From Mesocentrotus franciscanus (taxonomy: Eukaryota; Echinodermata; Echinoidea; Camarodonta; Strongylocentrotidae), in NCBI GenBank assembly GCA_037976565.1, contig CP137686.1, positions 4,568,019 through 4,632,018 on the forward strand: a stretch of DNA of 64,000 bases, read 5' to 3'. Position 1 is the first letter of the stretch, and each line of letters begins with the position of its first letter. The position numbers were made by a program, and so were the translations under genes. This document shows, one piece after another, positions 44,501-47,322 of this stretch. Under the pieces are notes generated by a model. It worked only from the letters and a program-made list of their open reading frames with translations, made no database searches and was not told the DNA's origin.

Positions 44501-47322
44501 GTGGGAATAAACAGATGGAATGATTTAAACAAGGACATAAGATCAAGTTCAACTTTGTCTAGATTTAAAGTTTTGTGCAAAAGGGAACTATTAATTTGTA
44601 AAACTGGGTAGGACCATAAGTTTTAATCTCATGTTTCACATTTTTCATGTGCTTCCTCTTCTTCCTTTTTCTTTTTGATATTCTACTCTCTTCTTCTCTC
44701 TTTCTCTCTCTCTTTCTCTCCCTCTTATAATATGCTTTAAAGTGCATTGCATTGTGTGTGAGTGAGTGAGTATGGTGAGTGTGTTTTCAAGATATTTATA
44801 ATTGTTTTGTAATAAGTATGAATATACATGTATCTTTTTTTTTTTTTTGTTATAGTATGTTTTTATGATATTTTATTTAATTGTATGTTAATGGGCCCCA
44901 TTTACAAGCTTTGCCTCTCAGTGGTCCATAGCCTGTCATCATATTATAATTGTACCAGTACCAGTGTGATTGTAAATTGTTTTTAATGATTGGCTGAATA
45001 AATTGAAAAATTGAATTGAAATTGAATTGAAAGTTATGATTGTTTTGAAGTTGTAATCACTATACGTATGGGCACTTTAAAGTGCCAAACAACTTTCCTA
45101 TTTGTGTCAACACACAAAATGACAAAAATGTCATTTTTTTTCAAAATGTATTACTCGGATGGGTCTTTTCTTTGTAGAGGACCTATAATAATATGCTATA
45201 TCCATAATATCCATAGTAACTAGTACAAGTAGTAGTATAATACATGTACATGGGTTGATCTCTCTGTTATTACATTCAAGTTACAAAGTACGACAATACT
45301 CTATAAGAGGGATGTACTCAATTGGAAGAAGAAGAAGAAGAAGAAGTTTCCCTCAAATTACACTGAAATTCCAGATAAAAAAACAACAAAACTACTAGCT
45401 GTCTATGTAGGAGGCGATGGCACAGTGGTCTGGTAACCGGGAGGATTAAAGCCAAGTCAAAGCGCTCGTGCCCTTTGGTAAGGCTTTAATCCTCATTACC
45501 ATGTCCCTCAGAGAGGACTTAAAGCTGTCCGTCCCCTAGTTGCTTAATTACTCACAAGCATATAAACATTACATGCTTTCTTAGCAGTCAGGTAAAACAA
45601 TGCTCAAACACCATCACGTACCCTTTTCTTGAGAATGAGGTTATCGAGAGCCTGTTTATAGATGAGATGATGTAATGCGTCATTGTAGCAGGCCAGTGTG
45701 TAGTCGTAGTCAAATCCATACACCTCAATATCGTCTAAGCTGACTTCATTGTTGGCAAATACGGTCATTGGGTCAACCTTGTATCCATGATTAGCAGCTG
45801 AAGAATTAGAATGGGGAAGAAAATTACAATGTGAAAAATATCGTCGTAGCTAACTTCATTATTGGCAAATACGGTCATTGGATCGACTTTGTAAAGGTGA
45901 TTTAATTGCAGCTGAAGAATTCAATTTCAAATGGGGAAGAAAAATTACAATGTGAAAAATTTGGTAACAGAAAAAATACATCATTGAATGATGTTCAAGC
46001 GGGTTATTCATGAATTCATTAAAGGCATCGTTTAACAATGTTAAATCTAAGATGCACGGCCCTACGTGTTATCAGTGTCTGTGATATGGTGTAATATTGA
46101 AGCCCTAAAAAAAAAATCGCACCTCAAAATGATCAAGAAGTGCCTCAAAAAAGTAAAAATCTTTCAGTGACCGGTTTTACCATACTCATTTTAATTTCCC
46201 CAATAGATTGTAGTGTTATGAAAACCGTTAGGAAAACGCAAAATTTGGTTTCAATTTCCAATCATGAATAGAATAGGTCTATATTGATAATCAGACAGGC
46301 GATCGGCTTGTAAAAGTCATGGGGTAATTTCTGACTGACCTAAAGTAAAGGTTTATAATTATCATTGCAGCATGAGCTAAATCCAGGATATTGTTTCAGA
46401 ATCTGAGACAAAGTTACCGGATCCCTTTAACAAATGCAGTGTTTTTTATCTAATTTTTCTACTGTTTGGATGTAATAATATGTCTCTTGAATGAATCCAC
46501 TTTGCACTTCATGCACGACCACCTCAACATATTTTAAACACAACAACCCATCCTCCAAACAAATGAAGAATTTAGTTGACAATAACAATGCCTTTTGACT
46601 TTTTGTAACACTTTACTTTCGTCTTGGCCCCATATTCAGATCAGGCCAGGTGTACTACACATTCCACGATTACATAATCATTACAAATAGAAATTAGAAT
46701 TGTGCATCATCGTTAAAATATGTCCATTTATATACAGTTTAACAGTAACAGTAACACTAACAGGTCTAACCAAACTAAACTTCTAAGACTAAAATAAAAC
46801 ATAAAAGAGGACAACAGAACAAGAAGAGACAGAATATTGGTCTAGAACAATGGTCATACAAAGACTAGGTAAATCCCGAGGCCATGGAATATTCAGAAGC
46901 AGGTCAAAGCCTAATTGGCTACATGATGTAGGCCCGGTTCAGGAGCAGACCCCAACGCAACATAACGATCGCGATCGCAGAACAAGAGGCTCTAGCTACG
47001 CTACGGCTACGCTGGGACTCCCTTGCCAAGTATTGCCAGGAGATTTGAGCGCATATGAATAGACCTATGTGCATCGCCCAGGACATGGCGCTTGGCACAC
47101 CATCATTTACCATGTTTACCCGGTTAACTTACCGAACCCTTCGCAGTAACTTTTAAGGGAATTATACTCGTCCCACATGTCACTATCTGAAAGAATCTTT
47201 GCCGGATTGCTAATCCGACGATCAATTACATGATCATTCAAAACTGCTTTAGAATAACATCGCCGAAATAGGGGAGATTTGCAGATAATTTGCCGCCCTG
47301 AACGCAATGCAGCAGACGCCAT
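513..47322 (-). CDS. NT5DC2/NT5DC3-like HAD 5'-nucleotidase domain protein (13 exons visible, 3' end missing)
   Basis: The spliced reading frame joins 47322-47133, 45797-45622, 40119-40045, 38646-38591, 36916-36820, 34860-34789, 33960-33904, 32905-32845, 30714-30612, 29835-29734, 29061-28977, 27512-27372 and 599-513: 1302 nt, 434 codons, no stop, every junction GT-AG and phase-consistent. The first ~25 residues are Arg-rich and amphipathic ([20 protein letters not shown]), as in mitochondrial presequences. HAD motif I is FDYDYT (D93, D95), motif II LITNS (T289), motif [11 protein letters not shown] (K321), motif [12 protein letters not shown] (D380, D385), so the catalytic set is intact. [20 protein letters not shown] and [12 protein letters not shown] are hallmarks of the NT5DC2/NT5DC3 branch of the cytosolic purine 5'-nucleotidase superfamily; substrates of this branch are poorly known. 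The usual length is about 520-560 aa, so about 100 residues lie left of position 1. Which paralogue it is cannot be settled here. Confidence 0.93.
855..1415 (-). mobile_element. Family A MITE, copy 1 (inverted, interrupted)
   Basis: Read on the minus strand it starts TTAAAGATAAAGAC (about 1415) and ends near GACCAGTTTTGG (859-870). It is the same ~405-bp sequence as 1547-1954 and 16393-16799. It is split by the 163-bp insertion at 1237-1399. Confidence 0.75.
1237..1399. mobile_element. 163-bp MITE nested in family A, target duplication CTG
   Basis: The ends are GGCCCCGTATTAC and GTAAGACGGGGCC, and the interior repeats TTGCGATTGAT in both orientations. It is flanked by CTG at 1234-1236 and 1400-1402. 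The empty site AGAACTGGTCTTT is seen in the uninterrupted family A copies, which proves the insertion. Confidence 0.88.
1547..1954 (+). mobile_element. Family A MITE, copy 2
   Basis: It begins CTTAAAGAGAAAGACCAG and ends CTGGTCTTTACCTTTAAAG, giving inverted termini of about 24 bp. The interior is nearly identical to copy 1 (opposite strand) and to 16393-16799. Open frames inside are incidental. Confidence 0.8.
2109..2358. mobile_element. 250-bp near-perfect palindromic MITE (family P, empty form)
   Basis: The arms pair from GTGACGTA (2109) with TACGTCAC (2358), through TATGTAACCAAATTTAATGC, TTTGTGAAGTGCCTC and TTCATTCACCTGATAAGAAT, to a loop near 2245. Related arms recur at 37.4-38.0 kb, 42.0 kb and 53.15 kb. 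Confidence 0.85.
2520..2551. repeat. (TA)n microsatellite
   Basis: About 15 TA units, followed by an A-rich tract. Confidence 0.95.
2560..4040. other. Intron 12 segment without recognised gene
   Basis: AT-rich sequence. There is a degenerate ~62-bp direct repeat (GTAGTTTACAAAACC at about 3431 and GTAGTTTGCAAAGCC at about 3493, each followed by ATCAACAAC-ATTAACA). A short related sequence occurs near 19.3 kb. No exon is supported. Confidence 0.6.
4043..4437 (+). mobile_element. Family A MITE, full-length variant
   Basis: Termini TTAAAGATAAAGTTGAGTTC and the matching complement CAGAACTCAACCTTCTCTTT form clean inverted repeats. The first half matches copies 1 and 2; the second half (from ACATGTGGCATAAA) matches 15.8 kb and 34.2 kb instead. 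Two interior variants therefore share one 5' part. Confidence 0.8.
4647..5166 (+). mobile_element. Family B MITE, copy 1 (~520 bp)
   Basis: It runs from TTAAAGGTAGTGTATCCC to GGGACATAGTACCTTTAA (imperfect ~25-bp inverted termini). Near-identical copies lie at 48821-49348, 54479-55035 and 55749-56272. No protein is coded. Confidence 0.85.
5255..5963. mobile_element. ~710-bp TIR element (family C)
   Basis: TCTGTTTGGAGCCAGAAGG at 5255-5273 is the exact reverse complement of 5945-5963 (19 bp). The interior is GC-richer than its surroundings and has no recognisable ORF. A 69-bp miniature with the same ends is at 60594-60662. Confidence 0.83.
5970..6490. other. AT-rich intron segment, no recognised gene
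   Basis: Low-complexity AT-rich DNA. The piece near 6327-6350 (CGGTCTCGCCTGCATTACGC) resembles the end of the repeat near 9.97 kb. A C-run lies at about 6417. Confidence 0.5.
6515..6785. other. GC- and CpG-rich islet
   Basis: About 270 bp of clearly GC-rich, CpG-dense sequence in AT-rich DNA. Open frames exist on both strands, as expected from few stops in GC-rich DNA. None resembles a family I know. It could be an unmethylated CpG islet, part of an unseen element or foreign DNA. Confidence 0.55.
6846..7035. repeat. Direct repeat, ~125-bp spacing
   Basis: GGGCCTACCCGTGTTAGGCA at about 6857 and GGGCCTGTCCGTGTTAGGCA at about 6986 share about 35 bp, including ATCTTGCT. Confidence 0.6.
7642..7754. 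repeat. Hairpin with perfect 17-bp arms
   Basis: AGCTAAAACTATTCGCA is followed about 80 bp later by its exact complement TGCGAATAGTTTTAGCT. The intervening sequence contains GATCGATGGCCC. It is probably a small inverted-repeat element. Confidence 0.6.
7770..8070 (+). repeat. Tandem duplication, ~154-bp unit x2
   Basis: Units 7770-7923 and 7924-8070 start TTCGAGTGTCATTGTATATT and end GCGTCAATCCATTATCC. They differ by a few substitutions and small indels. The duplication includes the left end of the adjacent TIR element. Confidence 0.85.
8049..8448. mobile_element. ~400-bp TIR element with GGGCGTCAAT ends
   Basis: The left end is AGGGCGTCAATCCAT...GGGGACACGTCCCCC. The right end is TGTCCCCCATGC...ATTGCAATGACGCCCTTGA. 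Inside is a degenerate 64-bp tandem repeat (CGTCTTCTTTCTCTAAAAAT at about 8224 and 8289). Confidence 0.75.
8780..8885. repeat. A/T homopolymer-rich tract
   Basis: A run of A-rich and TAA-rich low complexity just before the TGACCT repeat array. Confidence 0.85.
9060..9990 (+). repeat. Degenerate tandem array, ~175-bp unit, with TGACCTTTGACCT in each unit
   Basis: Five units each contain CTGAAATGACCTTTGACCTT, CACATGATTGGGGATACTTG, ACCCTT.A.TC.AAGTTTCAT, TATACTTTCAAAATTAT and GATGCCACAACATAGT. The array ends in a GCCGCCGCCGCC - AAGCGGCGCC - GGCGAGACAAAAA module. A different array with the same core motif lies at 42655-43480. Confidence 0.85.
10000..12290. other. Mostly single-copy AT-rich intron 12 sequence
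   Basis: I see no exon, RNA gene or paired termini here. There are A/T runs near 11110 and 11233 and a TTTCTTTC tract at 11573. It is the longest stretch of intron 12 without an obvious transposon. Confidence 0.6.
12310..12420 (+). repeat. Duplicated TCTTGTGTGTGGACACCCTG repeat
   Basis: Two tandem copies of GGACACCCTGGAATTTATAC followed by GATGATTCTTTATA. The inverted counterpart, also duplicated, lies at 41160-41275. Confidence 0.75.
13089..13471 (+). mobile_element. Family D palindromic MITE, copy 1 (~383 bp)
   Basis: The ends GACCCCGTTCTCACTCACTT and GAAGTGAATGAGAACGGGGTC are inverted, as are inner blocks (TCTTAGTTAGACCGCTC, GAGGAACGGGTCTT, CCGAGGTGGTCTTC). It is flanked by TAT/TA-like target copies (CTAT before, TATG after). 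The opposite-orientation copy is at 17938-18394. Confidence 0.85.
13568..14106. mobile_element. 539-bp MITE, perfect 19-bp TIRs
   Basis: TTAAAGGGATAGTTGAGTT at 13568-13586 is exactly complementary to 14088-14106. The interior is AT-rich with a (TTAA)n stretch and no coding capacity. Confidence 0.87.
14721..15038. mobile_element. ~318-bp inverted-repeat MITE rich in GGTCTA
   Basis: TGGTCTACACCCATCCCGTC - TTCCATCCACA on the left pairs with TGTGGATGGAAGACGGGCTG - GGTGTAGACCACA on the right. The centre is an ATTAATTATTATCATT loop. Confidence 0.82.
15040..16390. other. Intron 12 segment with a diverged family A copy
   Basis: Sequence at about 15570-15990 (GTACATGTGGCATAAATC ... CCAGAACACAACCTTCTC) resembles the second-half variant of family A at 4.2-4.4 kb. 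The rest is unrecognised AT-rich DNA. Confidence 0.6.
16393..16799 (+). mobile_element. Family A MITE, best-preserved copy
   Basis: It starts TTTAAAGATAAAGACCAG and ends CTAGTCTTTACCTTTAAA; the inverted termini are about 24 bp. It is nearly collinear with 1547-1954. Confidence 0.85.
16800..17937. other. AT-rich intron 12 segment, no recognised gene
   Basis: It contains poly-A and poly-T runs at about 17281, 17780 and 17830. No exon, hairpin or paired termini are supported. Confidence 0.5.
17938..18394 (-). mobile_element. Family D palindromic MITE, copy 2 (~457 bp)
   Basis: Ends GACCCCGTTCTCATTCACTT and AAAGTGAGTGAGAACGGGGTC. It is the inverted counterpart of 13089-13471 with extra sequence in the loop (GTACGGTACATACGG region), so it is longer. 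Its blocks (AAGTGGTCCAGGAAGTGGAC, GCGGTTTGAGCCATAAAAAA) match copy 1 in reverse order. Confidence 0.85.
18395..18880. other. Intron 12 segment, no recognised feature
   Basis: AT-rich, with A- and T-runs near 18446 and 18505. Nothing is supported. Confidence 0.5.
18883..19297. mobile_element. ~415-bp GC-rich TIR element (TACCGCAT ends)
   Basis: The ends are TACCGCAT and ATGCGGTA. The interior repeats the motif family AGGCGGGT / CCAGACTGA many times in both orientations, so the element is internally repetitive. ORFs here are incidental. Confidence 0.7.
19464..19858. mobile_element. ~395-bp TIR element (GGGTGCGTTTAT ends), copy 1
   Basis: The left end is ATAGGTTGCGTTTATTG and the right end CGATAAACGCACCCATAG. 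Inside, GATAAACGC recurs several times. A 147-residue minus-strand open frame crosses it but resembles nothing. A second element with these termini is at 61156-61487. Confidence 0.72.
20331..20700 (+). repeat. tRNA-derived SINE, family 2, copy 1
   Basis: The head GGTGTGGCGCAATCGGATCG (A-box-like) and GGTTTGAGCCCCGGGC (B-box-like) is followed by a body with CACTCCATTCCTCGGACAG-ACGTTAAA and AAAGAGTAGGG. The body matches the copy at 32262. Confidence 0.8.
20700..21985. other. Intron 12 segment, no supported gene
   Basis: It has (CT)n at about 21045 and AT-rich DNA. The block at 21780-21960 is a diverged duplicate of 23145-23340 (shared GGTAATTTTCTCTCCTTC-like and AAAGCAGGCAATTAA segments). Confidence 0.5.
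21989..22413 (+). repeat. Tandem duplication, ~200-bp unit x2
   Basis: Units at about 21989-22203 and 22224-22413 share CTAGAAAAGATGAGTTAAAT, AATCAGGGCAACTTCAACAC and TTCCAGTGTTTCACTGGAAG. The second unit is slightly shorter. Confidence 0.85.
22440..23860. other. AT-rich intron 12 segment with a diverged repeat
   Basis: It contains the partner (23145-23340) of the 21780 block. No coding sequence is recognised. Confidence 0.5.
23865..24470. mobile_element. ~600-bp inverted-repeat element
   Basis: AATTGAATTGAATAAATAGA on the left pairs with TCTATTTATTCAATTCAAGT on the right. Inner pairs are TTTCATCAAAATCTGATG with its diverged complement and AATAGGCTGTATGCAAATTA with TCTGCATACAGCCTATGTGA. The outer limits are approximate. 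Confidence 0.75.
24650..24800 (+). repeat. Dispersed repeat, inverted partner at 29880-30010
   Basis: CATGAGAGCCCACTACTATG here matches CATAGTAGTGGGCTCTCATG at about 29885, and further matched blocks follow (GACTTCAC, AAGGCCTGT). These are two copies of one element in opposite orientation. Confidence 0.65.
25105..25345 (+). repeat. tRNA-derived SINE, family 3, decayed copy
   Basis: It shows TGTCTTGTGGTCTATTGGAT, TTTGGAAAGACATTAATCTA and ACATTTGCC...ACCCAGGTGA, like the better copy at 25984. Confidence 0.75.
25654..25842 (-). mobile_element. Short copy of the ACAGTCAAACCTG element (about one internal unit)
   Basis: The ends ACAGTCAAACCTG and CAGGTTTGTCTGT flank GTGGTCTTTATAGACAGGTG and ATGAGAAACCATATTCAAAG, the complement of the unit amplified 15-fold at 35267-36670. 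Confidence 0.85.
25984..26330 (+). repeat. tRNA-derived SINE, family 3, full-length copy
   Basis: The tRNA-like head is AGGTGTCGTGGACGAGTGGA with B-box GGTTCAAGTCC. The body contains TGTCCTTTGGCAAGACATTG and CTCCCCAGGGAGTGGAGA. The tail AAAGCGCTATATAAGAACTA is followed by (ATT)n. Confidence 0.88.
26563..26830. mobile_element. 268-bp long-hairpin MITE
   Basis: CACTGTGAACATGACGGACA at the left pairs with TGTCCGTCATGTTCACAGTG at the right. The arms (~130 nt each) continue through GGTTCCTCATTCTACCCTCA and AACATCCCT to a small loop near 26696. A few mismatches; no coding role. Confidence 0.88.
26832..27371. other. Intron 12 proximal end, no supported feature
   Basis: The start of intron 12 as read on the minus strand. 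It contains a degenerate GGTTTAGGGTTAGG tract at about 27207. No exon is supported. Confidence 0.5.
27372..27512 (-). CDS. NT5DC-like exon 12 (HAD motif IV)
   Basis: 47 codons, phase 0 to 0, residues 359-405. [20 protein letters not shown] carries motif IV, with acidic residues D380 and D385 and the diagnostic FGDHxYSDL, followed by [11 protein letters not shown]. The acceptor is AATTTTTAAG, an unusually A-rich tract, and the donor is GTAAGT. The downstream intron is 26.8 kb. Confidence 0.95.
27677..27885 (+). repeat. tRNA-derived SINE, family 1, copy 1
   Basis: GCGCGTTAGCTCAGTGGTAG looks like a tRNA 5' half and CCCAGGTTCGAA a B-box. No 3' acceptor stem closes; instead (AAAGTC)n, CCCTTTGGTAAGGCATTAAT and TTAGCAGTCAGGTAAAACAA follow. 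The body recurs at 45.4 and 59.3 kb. Confidence 0.85.
27928..28672. mobile_element. ~745-bp TIR element (ACCGTATTTGCCGGCG ends)
   Basis: ACCGTATTTGCCGGCG at the left matches CGCCGGCAAATACGGT at the right, with GGCCGCAG/CTGCGGCC extending the repeat. The interior is AT-rich with a long T-run. It lies in intron 11. Confidence 0.85.
28977..29061 (-). CDS. NT5DC-like exon 11
   Basis: 85 nt, phase 2 in and 0 out, residues 330-358 ([11 protein letters not shown] ... [10 protein letters not shown]). It matches the KPFRxx...LEKGKIYxxG segment between motifs III and IV. The acceptor is CCCGTTCAG and the donor GTGAGT. Confidence 0.92.
29490..29610. repeat. Degenerate CCCTAA-like tract
   Basis: Loose repeats of CTAACCCTAACC and GCAACCCTAATC in intron 10. 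They are too irregular for a recent telomeric insertion. Confidence 0.6.
29734..29835 (-). CDS. NT5DC-like exon 10 (HAD motif III)
   Basis: 102 nt, phase 2 to 2, residues 296-330. [20 protein letters not shown] carries the motif III lysine (K321). The acceptor is TTCATACAG and the donor GTATAG, which is weak at +5/+6. Confidence 0.93.
29880..30010 (-). repeat. Inverted copy of the 24.65-kb dispersed repeat
   Basis: It shares CATAGTAGTGGGCTCTCATG and related blocks with 24650-24800 on the other strand. Confidence 0.65.
30290..30440 (-). repeat. tRNA-derived SINE, family 3, truncated minus copy
   Basis: It reads TCTCCACTCCCTGGGGAGTA and TGCATCCTACCAGGTATCCA, the complement of the 26.1-26.2 kb body. 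Confidence 0.75.
30612..30714 (-). CDS. NT5DC-like exon 9 (HAD motif II)
   Basis: 103 nt, phase 1 in and 2 out, residues 262-296, containing [15 protein letters not shown] with motif II Thr289. The acceptor is CATGACAG and the donor GTAAGT. Two decayed copies of its acceptor and first ~20-30 nt lie upstream in intron 8 (31084-31143 and 31194-31240). Confidence 0.94.
31084..31143 (-). pseudogene. Decayed copy 1 of NT5DC-like exon 9 5' boundary
   Basis: GAAGATATTC-CTCAGTCATG-ATAACAAACAAAGAAATTAT matches the exon 9 start and preceding intron (30698-30764). The acceptor is altered (GACTGAG) and the exon body is missing. Confidence 0.8.
31194..31240 (-). pseudogene. Decayed copy 2 of NT5DC-like exon 9 5' boundary
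   Basis: The minus strand reads GGTTACCATGACAGAGTATT and then TCCAGATG...TACCGGTA, matching exon 9's acceptor and EYLQM start. No donor or downstream exon sequence. Confidence 0.65.
31325..32008. mobile_element. ~680-bp inverted-repeat element (AGTGTTGTAA end)
   Basis: The left AGTGTTGTAACATCACGGAT...GTTTAACCG pairs imperfectly with the right CGGTTAAACGTTTGATCACAGCACT. Inner GGTTAAACGAAAA and GGGTAAACGAAACCG blocks also pair. The end resembles hAT-type termini (inference). Confidence 0.55.
32262..32640 (+). repeat. tRNA-derived SINE, family 2, copy 2
   Basis: The head GGTATTGGCTCAGTCGGTAA and B-box GGGTTCAAATCC precede the body CACTTCATCCCTCGGATAGG-ACGTTAAA and AAGAGTAGGG, which match 20331-20700. 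Confidence 0.85.
32845..32905 (-). CDS. NT5DC-like exon 8
   Basis: 61 nt, phase 0 in and 1 out, residues 242-261 plus one base ([20 protein letters not shown]). The acceptor is TATTTTAG and the donor GTAAGT. The position and NAVKEVH motif match the helix before the HAD motif II strand. Confidence 0.88.
33655..33815 (-). repeat. tRNA-derived SINE, family 3, minus copy
   Basis: On the minus strand: GTGTTGTGGTCCAGTGGATA, B-box GGTTCAAATCCC-like, then TGTCCTTTGGCAAGACACTA and CACTCTCCACCCAAGTG. It lies in intron 7 in gene orientation. Confidence 0.82.
33904..33960 (-). CDS. NT5DC-like exon 7
   Basis: 19 codons, phase 0 to 0, residues 223-241 ([19 protein letters not shown]). It aligns with the family segment before the DIxxAIxxVH helix. 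The acceptor is AATTTCAG and the donor GTAAGT. Confidence 0.88.
34195..34435 (+). mobile_element. Family A MITE, 3' half only
   Basis: It runs from CACTGTACAAGAAATGTGTA and ACATGTGGCATAAAAG to CCAGAACTCAACCTTTTCTT, matching the second half of the 4043-4437 copy. Confidence 0.75.
34433..34778 (+). mobile_element. Family E MITE, copy 1, abutting exon 6 donor
   Basis: It shares TTTCAGAATCT, GGATTTAGTTCATGCTGCA, CGGTCACT-AAAGATTTTTAC and GGGCCATGCATCTTTAA with the inverted copy at 46021-46432. Its right end stops about 11 nt from the exon 6 donor (34788). Confidence 0.82.
34789..34860 (-). CDS. NT5DC-like exon 6
   Basis: 24 codons, phase 0 to 0, residues 199-222 ([20 protein letters not shown]), matching the family's cap-region helix ahead of motif II. 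The acceptor is TTCTCTAG and the donor GTATGT. A MITE copy begins only about 11 nt into intron 6, right beside the donor. Confidence 0.9.
35267..36670. mobile_element. 1.4-kb TIR element carrying an amplified 87-bp minisatellite
   Basis: TACAGTCAAACCTG (35267-35280) and its exact complement (36657-36670) bound the element. The interior is a tandem array. It lies in intron 5. A 189-bp relative with about one unit is at 25654-25842. Confidence 0.9.
35295..36640 (+). repeat. 87-bp minisatellite, about 15 units
   Basis: Each unit reads GTCTACAAAGACCACCTGTC, then TACAAAGACCACATTTTTTG, TTTCCCTTGAAAATGGTTTC, and TCATTCAAACATGTACTAAA-GGAACCT. CATGTACTAAAGG occurs 15 times between about 35355 and 36590. 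The central units are nearly identical; the edges (36360-36440) are diverged. Confidence 0.97.
36820..36916 (-). CDS. NT5DC-like exon 5
   Basis: 97 nt, phase 2 in and 0 out, residues 166-198, containing [20 protein letters not shown]. The acceptor is CTTCGCAG and the donor GTGAGT. The transposon with the 87-bp minisatellite begins about 150 bp away in intron 5. Confidence 0.92.
37441..38041. mobile_element. Composite palindromic MITEs P and Q (nested)
   Basis: The P left arm (37449-37530) is followed by hairpin Q (about 37531-37659). A second P follows (37664-37981) with its own Q in the loop (37757-37885), then the leftover P right arm (37990-38041). P arms carry TAATGTAACCAAATTTAATG and AGAGGCACTTAACAAAGACT; Q carries AGGTAGGGCAAACATTATGG with its complement. 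Confidence 0.8.
38045..38590. other. Intron 4 proximal part, no recognised feature
   Basis: AT-rich; nothing supported apart from the exon 4 donor at its right edge. Confidence 0.5.
38591..38646 (-). CDS. NT5DC-like exon 4
   Basis: A short 56-nt exon, phase 0 in and 2 out, encoding [15 protein letters not shown] (residues 148-166). The acceptor is TATCTTCAG and the donor GTGTGT, weaker than the others. The family motif LLMKIDAFHxxQLGT makes the assignment secure despite the small size. Confidence 0.9.
39213..39975. repeat. Degenerate tandem repeat (~150-bp unit) split by an insertion
   Basis: GATGAGCAACCATCTACGTA at about 39268 and GATGAGCAATCATCTATGTA at about 39827 begin matched blocks of about 140 bp ending TTATTCTGTGCTGTATA-ATAAC. 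A third partial copy starts at 39213. About 410 bp sits inside the second unit. Confidence 0.75.
39412..39826 (+). mobile_element. Retroposed-looking insertion with A-rich tail
   Basis: Unique sequence that interrupts a tandem unit and ends AAATTAAATAAAAAAAATAA-AAAAATAAAAAC. The tail is typical of a retroposed LINE 3' end or processed transcript. No protein match is recognised. Confidence 0.55.
40045..40119 (-). CDS. NT5DC-like exon 3
   Basis: 25 codons (residues 123-147), phase 0 to 0, encoding [12 protein letters not shown], a signature of the NT5DC2/3 family. The acceptor is TTTTCAG and the donor GTAGGC. Confidence 0.92.
40185..40378 (+). repeat. tRNA-derived SINE, family 3, head-less copy
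   Basis: ATATTTGCCACACTCAACCC through GAGCGCTATACAAGAACCCA and (ATT)n matches the body and tail of the 25984 copy. The tRNA head is missing. Confidence 0.8.
40380..41125. other. Intron 2 segment, no recognised feature
   Basis: AT-rich with C-runs at 40824 and 40845. No exon or paired termini. Confidence 0.5.
41130..41410 (-). repeat. CCACACACAAGAAA repeat, duplicated
   Basis: Two copies of GTCGTATAAAGAATCATCGT then ATAAATTC(A/C)AG(A/G)GTGTCC. This is the inverted counterpart of 12310-12420. Confidence 0.75.
41415..41631. mobile_element. ~217-bp MITE with GTCCACACACAA ends
   Basis: GTCCACACACAAAATTTCCG...GTGATTAGGCGTGATTAGTT on the left pairs with AACTAATCACGCCTAATCAC...GTTGTGTGTGGAC on the right. 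ACTATCGCGAAACGGTAT is tandemly doubled inside. Confidence 0.83.
42000..42118 (+). mobile_element. Q-P composite fragment (right half)
   Basis: GCATTCTGACTATTGAAAT (Q end) is followed directly by AGGTGAATGAAACAATTTAT and GAGGCATTTAACAAAGATTT (P right arm). The junction matches that at 37.88 kb. Confidence 0.75.
42204..42428. mobile_element. ~225-bp MITE with TACTGTAAACGC ends
   Basis: TACTGTAAACGCGGAAATAT on the left and GCGTTTACAGTA on the right. The interior is rich in CGCGAAA and TTCGCG. It lies in intron 2. Confidence 0.83.
42655..43480 (+). repeat. Degenerate tandem array with CTTTGACCTCATGACC core
   Basis: Five diverged ~150-bp units contain CTTTGACCTCATGACCC, AATCTAATCAGTTCATTGGC, AAGATACATACATGTC and CAAGCTATTTTTGCATACAT. 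The array ends with ACGGACAGACGGACAAACCG and ATAATGTCTCCGGCTACTTC. Confidence 0.83.
43985..45030 (+). mobile_element. 5'-truncated non-LTR retrotransposon (Jockey/CR1/L2-like), frameshifted
   Basis: Frame 1 (to 44268) encodes the reverse transcriptase C-terminal region with [31 protein letters not shown] and [11 protein letters not shown]. Frame 2 (44264-44611) continues with [20 protein letters not shown] and [10 protein letters not shown] and ends in a stop. A duplicated ~7-bp piece around 44265 breaks the frame. The CT-rich 3' region ends in an ATTGAATTGAA microsatellite at about 45028, as CR1/L2-type elements often do. It lies antisense in intron 2. The exact clade is uncertain. Confidence 0.85.
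45328..45348. repeat. (GAA)n microsatellite
   Basis: About six GAA/AAG units. Confidence 0.9.
45410..45605 (+). repeat. tRNA-derived SINE, family 1, copy 2
   Basis: GGAGGCGATGGCACAGTGGT head, then CCCTTTGGTAAGGCTTTAAT, AGAGGACTTAAAGCTGTCCG and TTAGCAGTCAGGTAAAACAA, as at 27677. It ends about 17 nt before the exon 2 donor. Confidence 0.85.
45622..45797 (-). CDS. NT5DC-like exon 2 (HAD motif I)
   Basis: Residues 64-122, phase 1 in and phase 0 out. It carries VFANNEVSL and GFDYDYTLA with nucleophile Asp93 and Asp95. The acceptor is TTCTTCAG and the donor GTACGT. A decayed tandem copy of its 5' part lies immediately upstream in intron 1 (45839-45911). Confidence 0.95.
45839..45911 (-). pseudogene. 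Decayed tandem copy of NT5DC-like exon 2 5' part
   Basis: The minus strand reads CAAAGTCGATCCAATGACCG and TTTGCCAATAATGAAGTTAG, matching exon 2's [14 protein letters not shown]. Four extra bases after the acceptor shift the frame, and the 3' half with donor is absent. The flanking intron (GGGGAAGAAAAATTACAATG) is duplicated too. Confidence 0.85.
46021..46432 (-). mobile_element. Family E MITE, copy 2 (inverted)
   Basis: It is bounded by TTAAAGGCATCG and CGGATCCCTTTAA (inverted) and collinear in reverse with 34433-34778. It is the fuller of the two copies and lies in intron 1. Confidence 0.83.
46440..47130. other. Intron 1 distal part, no recognised gene
   Basis: There is a short GC-richer piece at 46920-47010 (CGATCGCGATCGC) but no supported feature. 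Confidence 0.5.
47133..47322 (-). CDS. NT5DC-like exon 1 (start codon, presequence)
   Basis: Residues 1-63 plus one base. The ATG at 47322 has G at -3 and G at +4, a good initiation context. The N-terminus is rich in Arg/Ser/Ala with no acidic residue before about residue 30, and RRCYS at 20-24 looks like a mitochondrial processing site (inference). The donor GTAAGT starts at 47132. The MWDEYNSLK segment near residue 50 precedes the HAD core. Confidence 0.88.
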
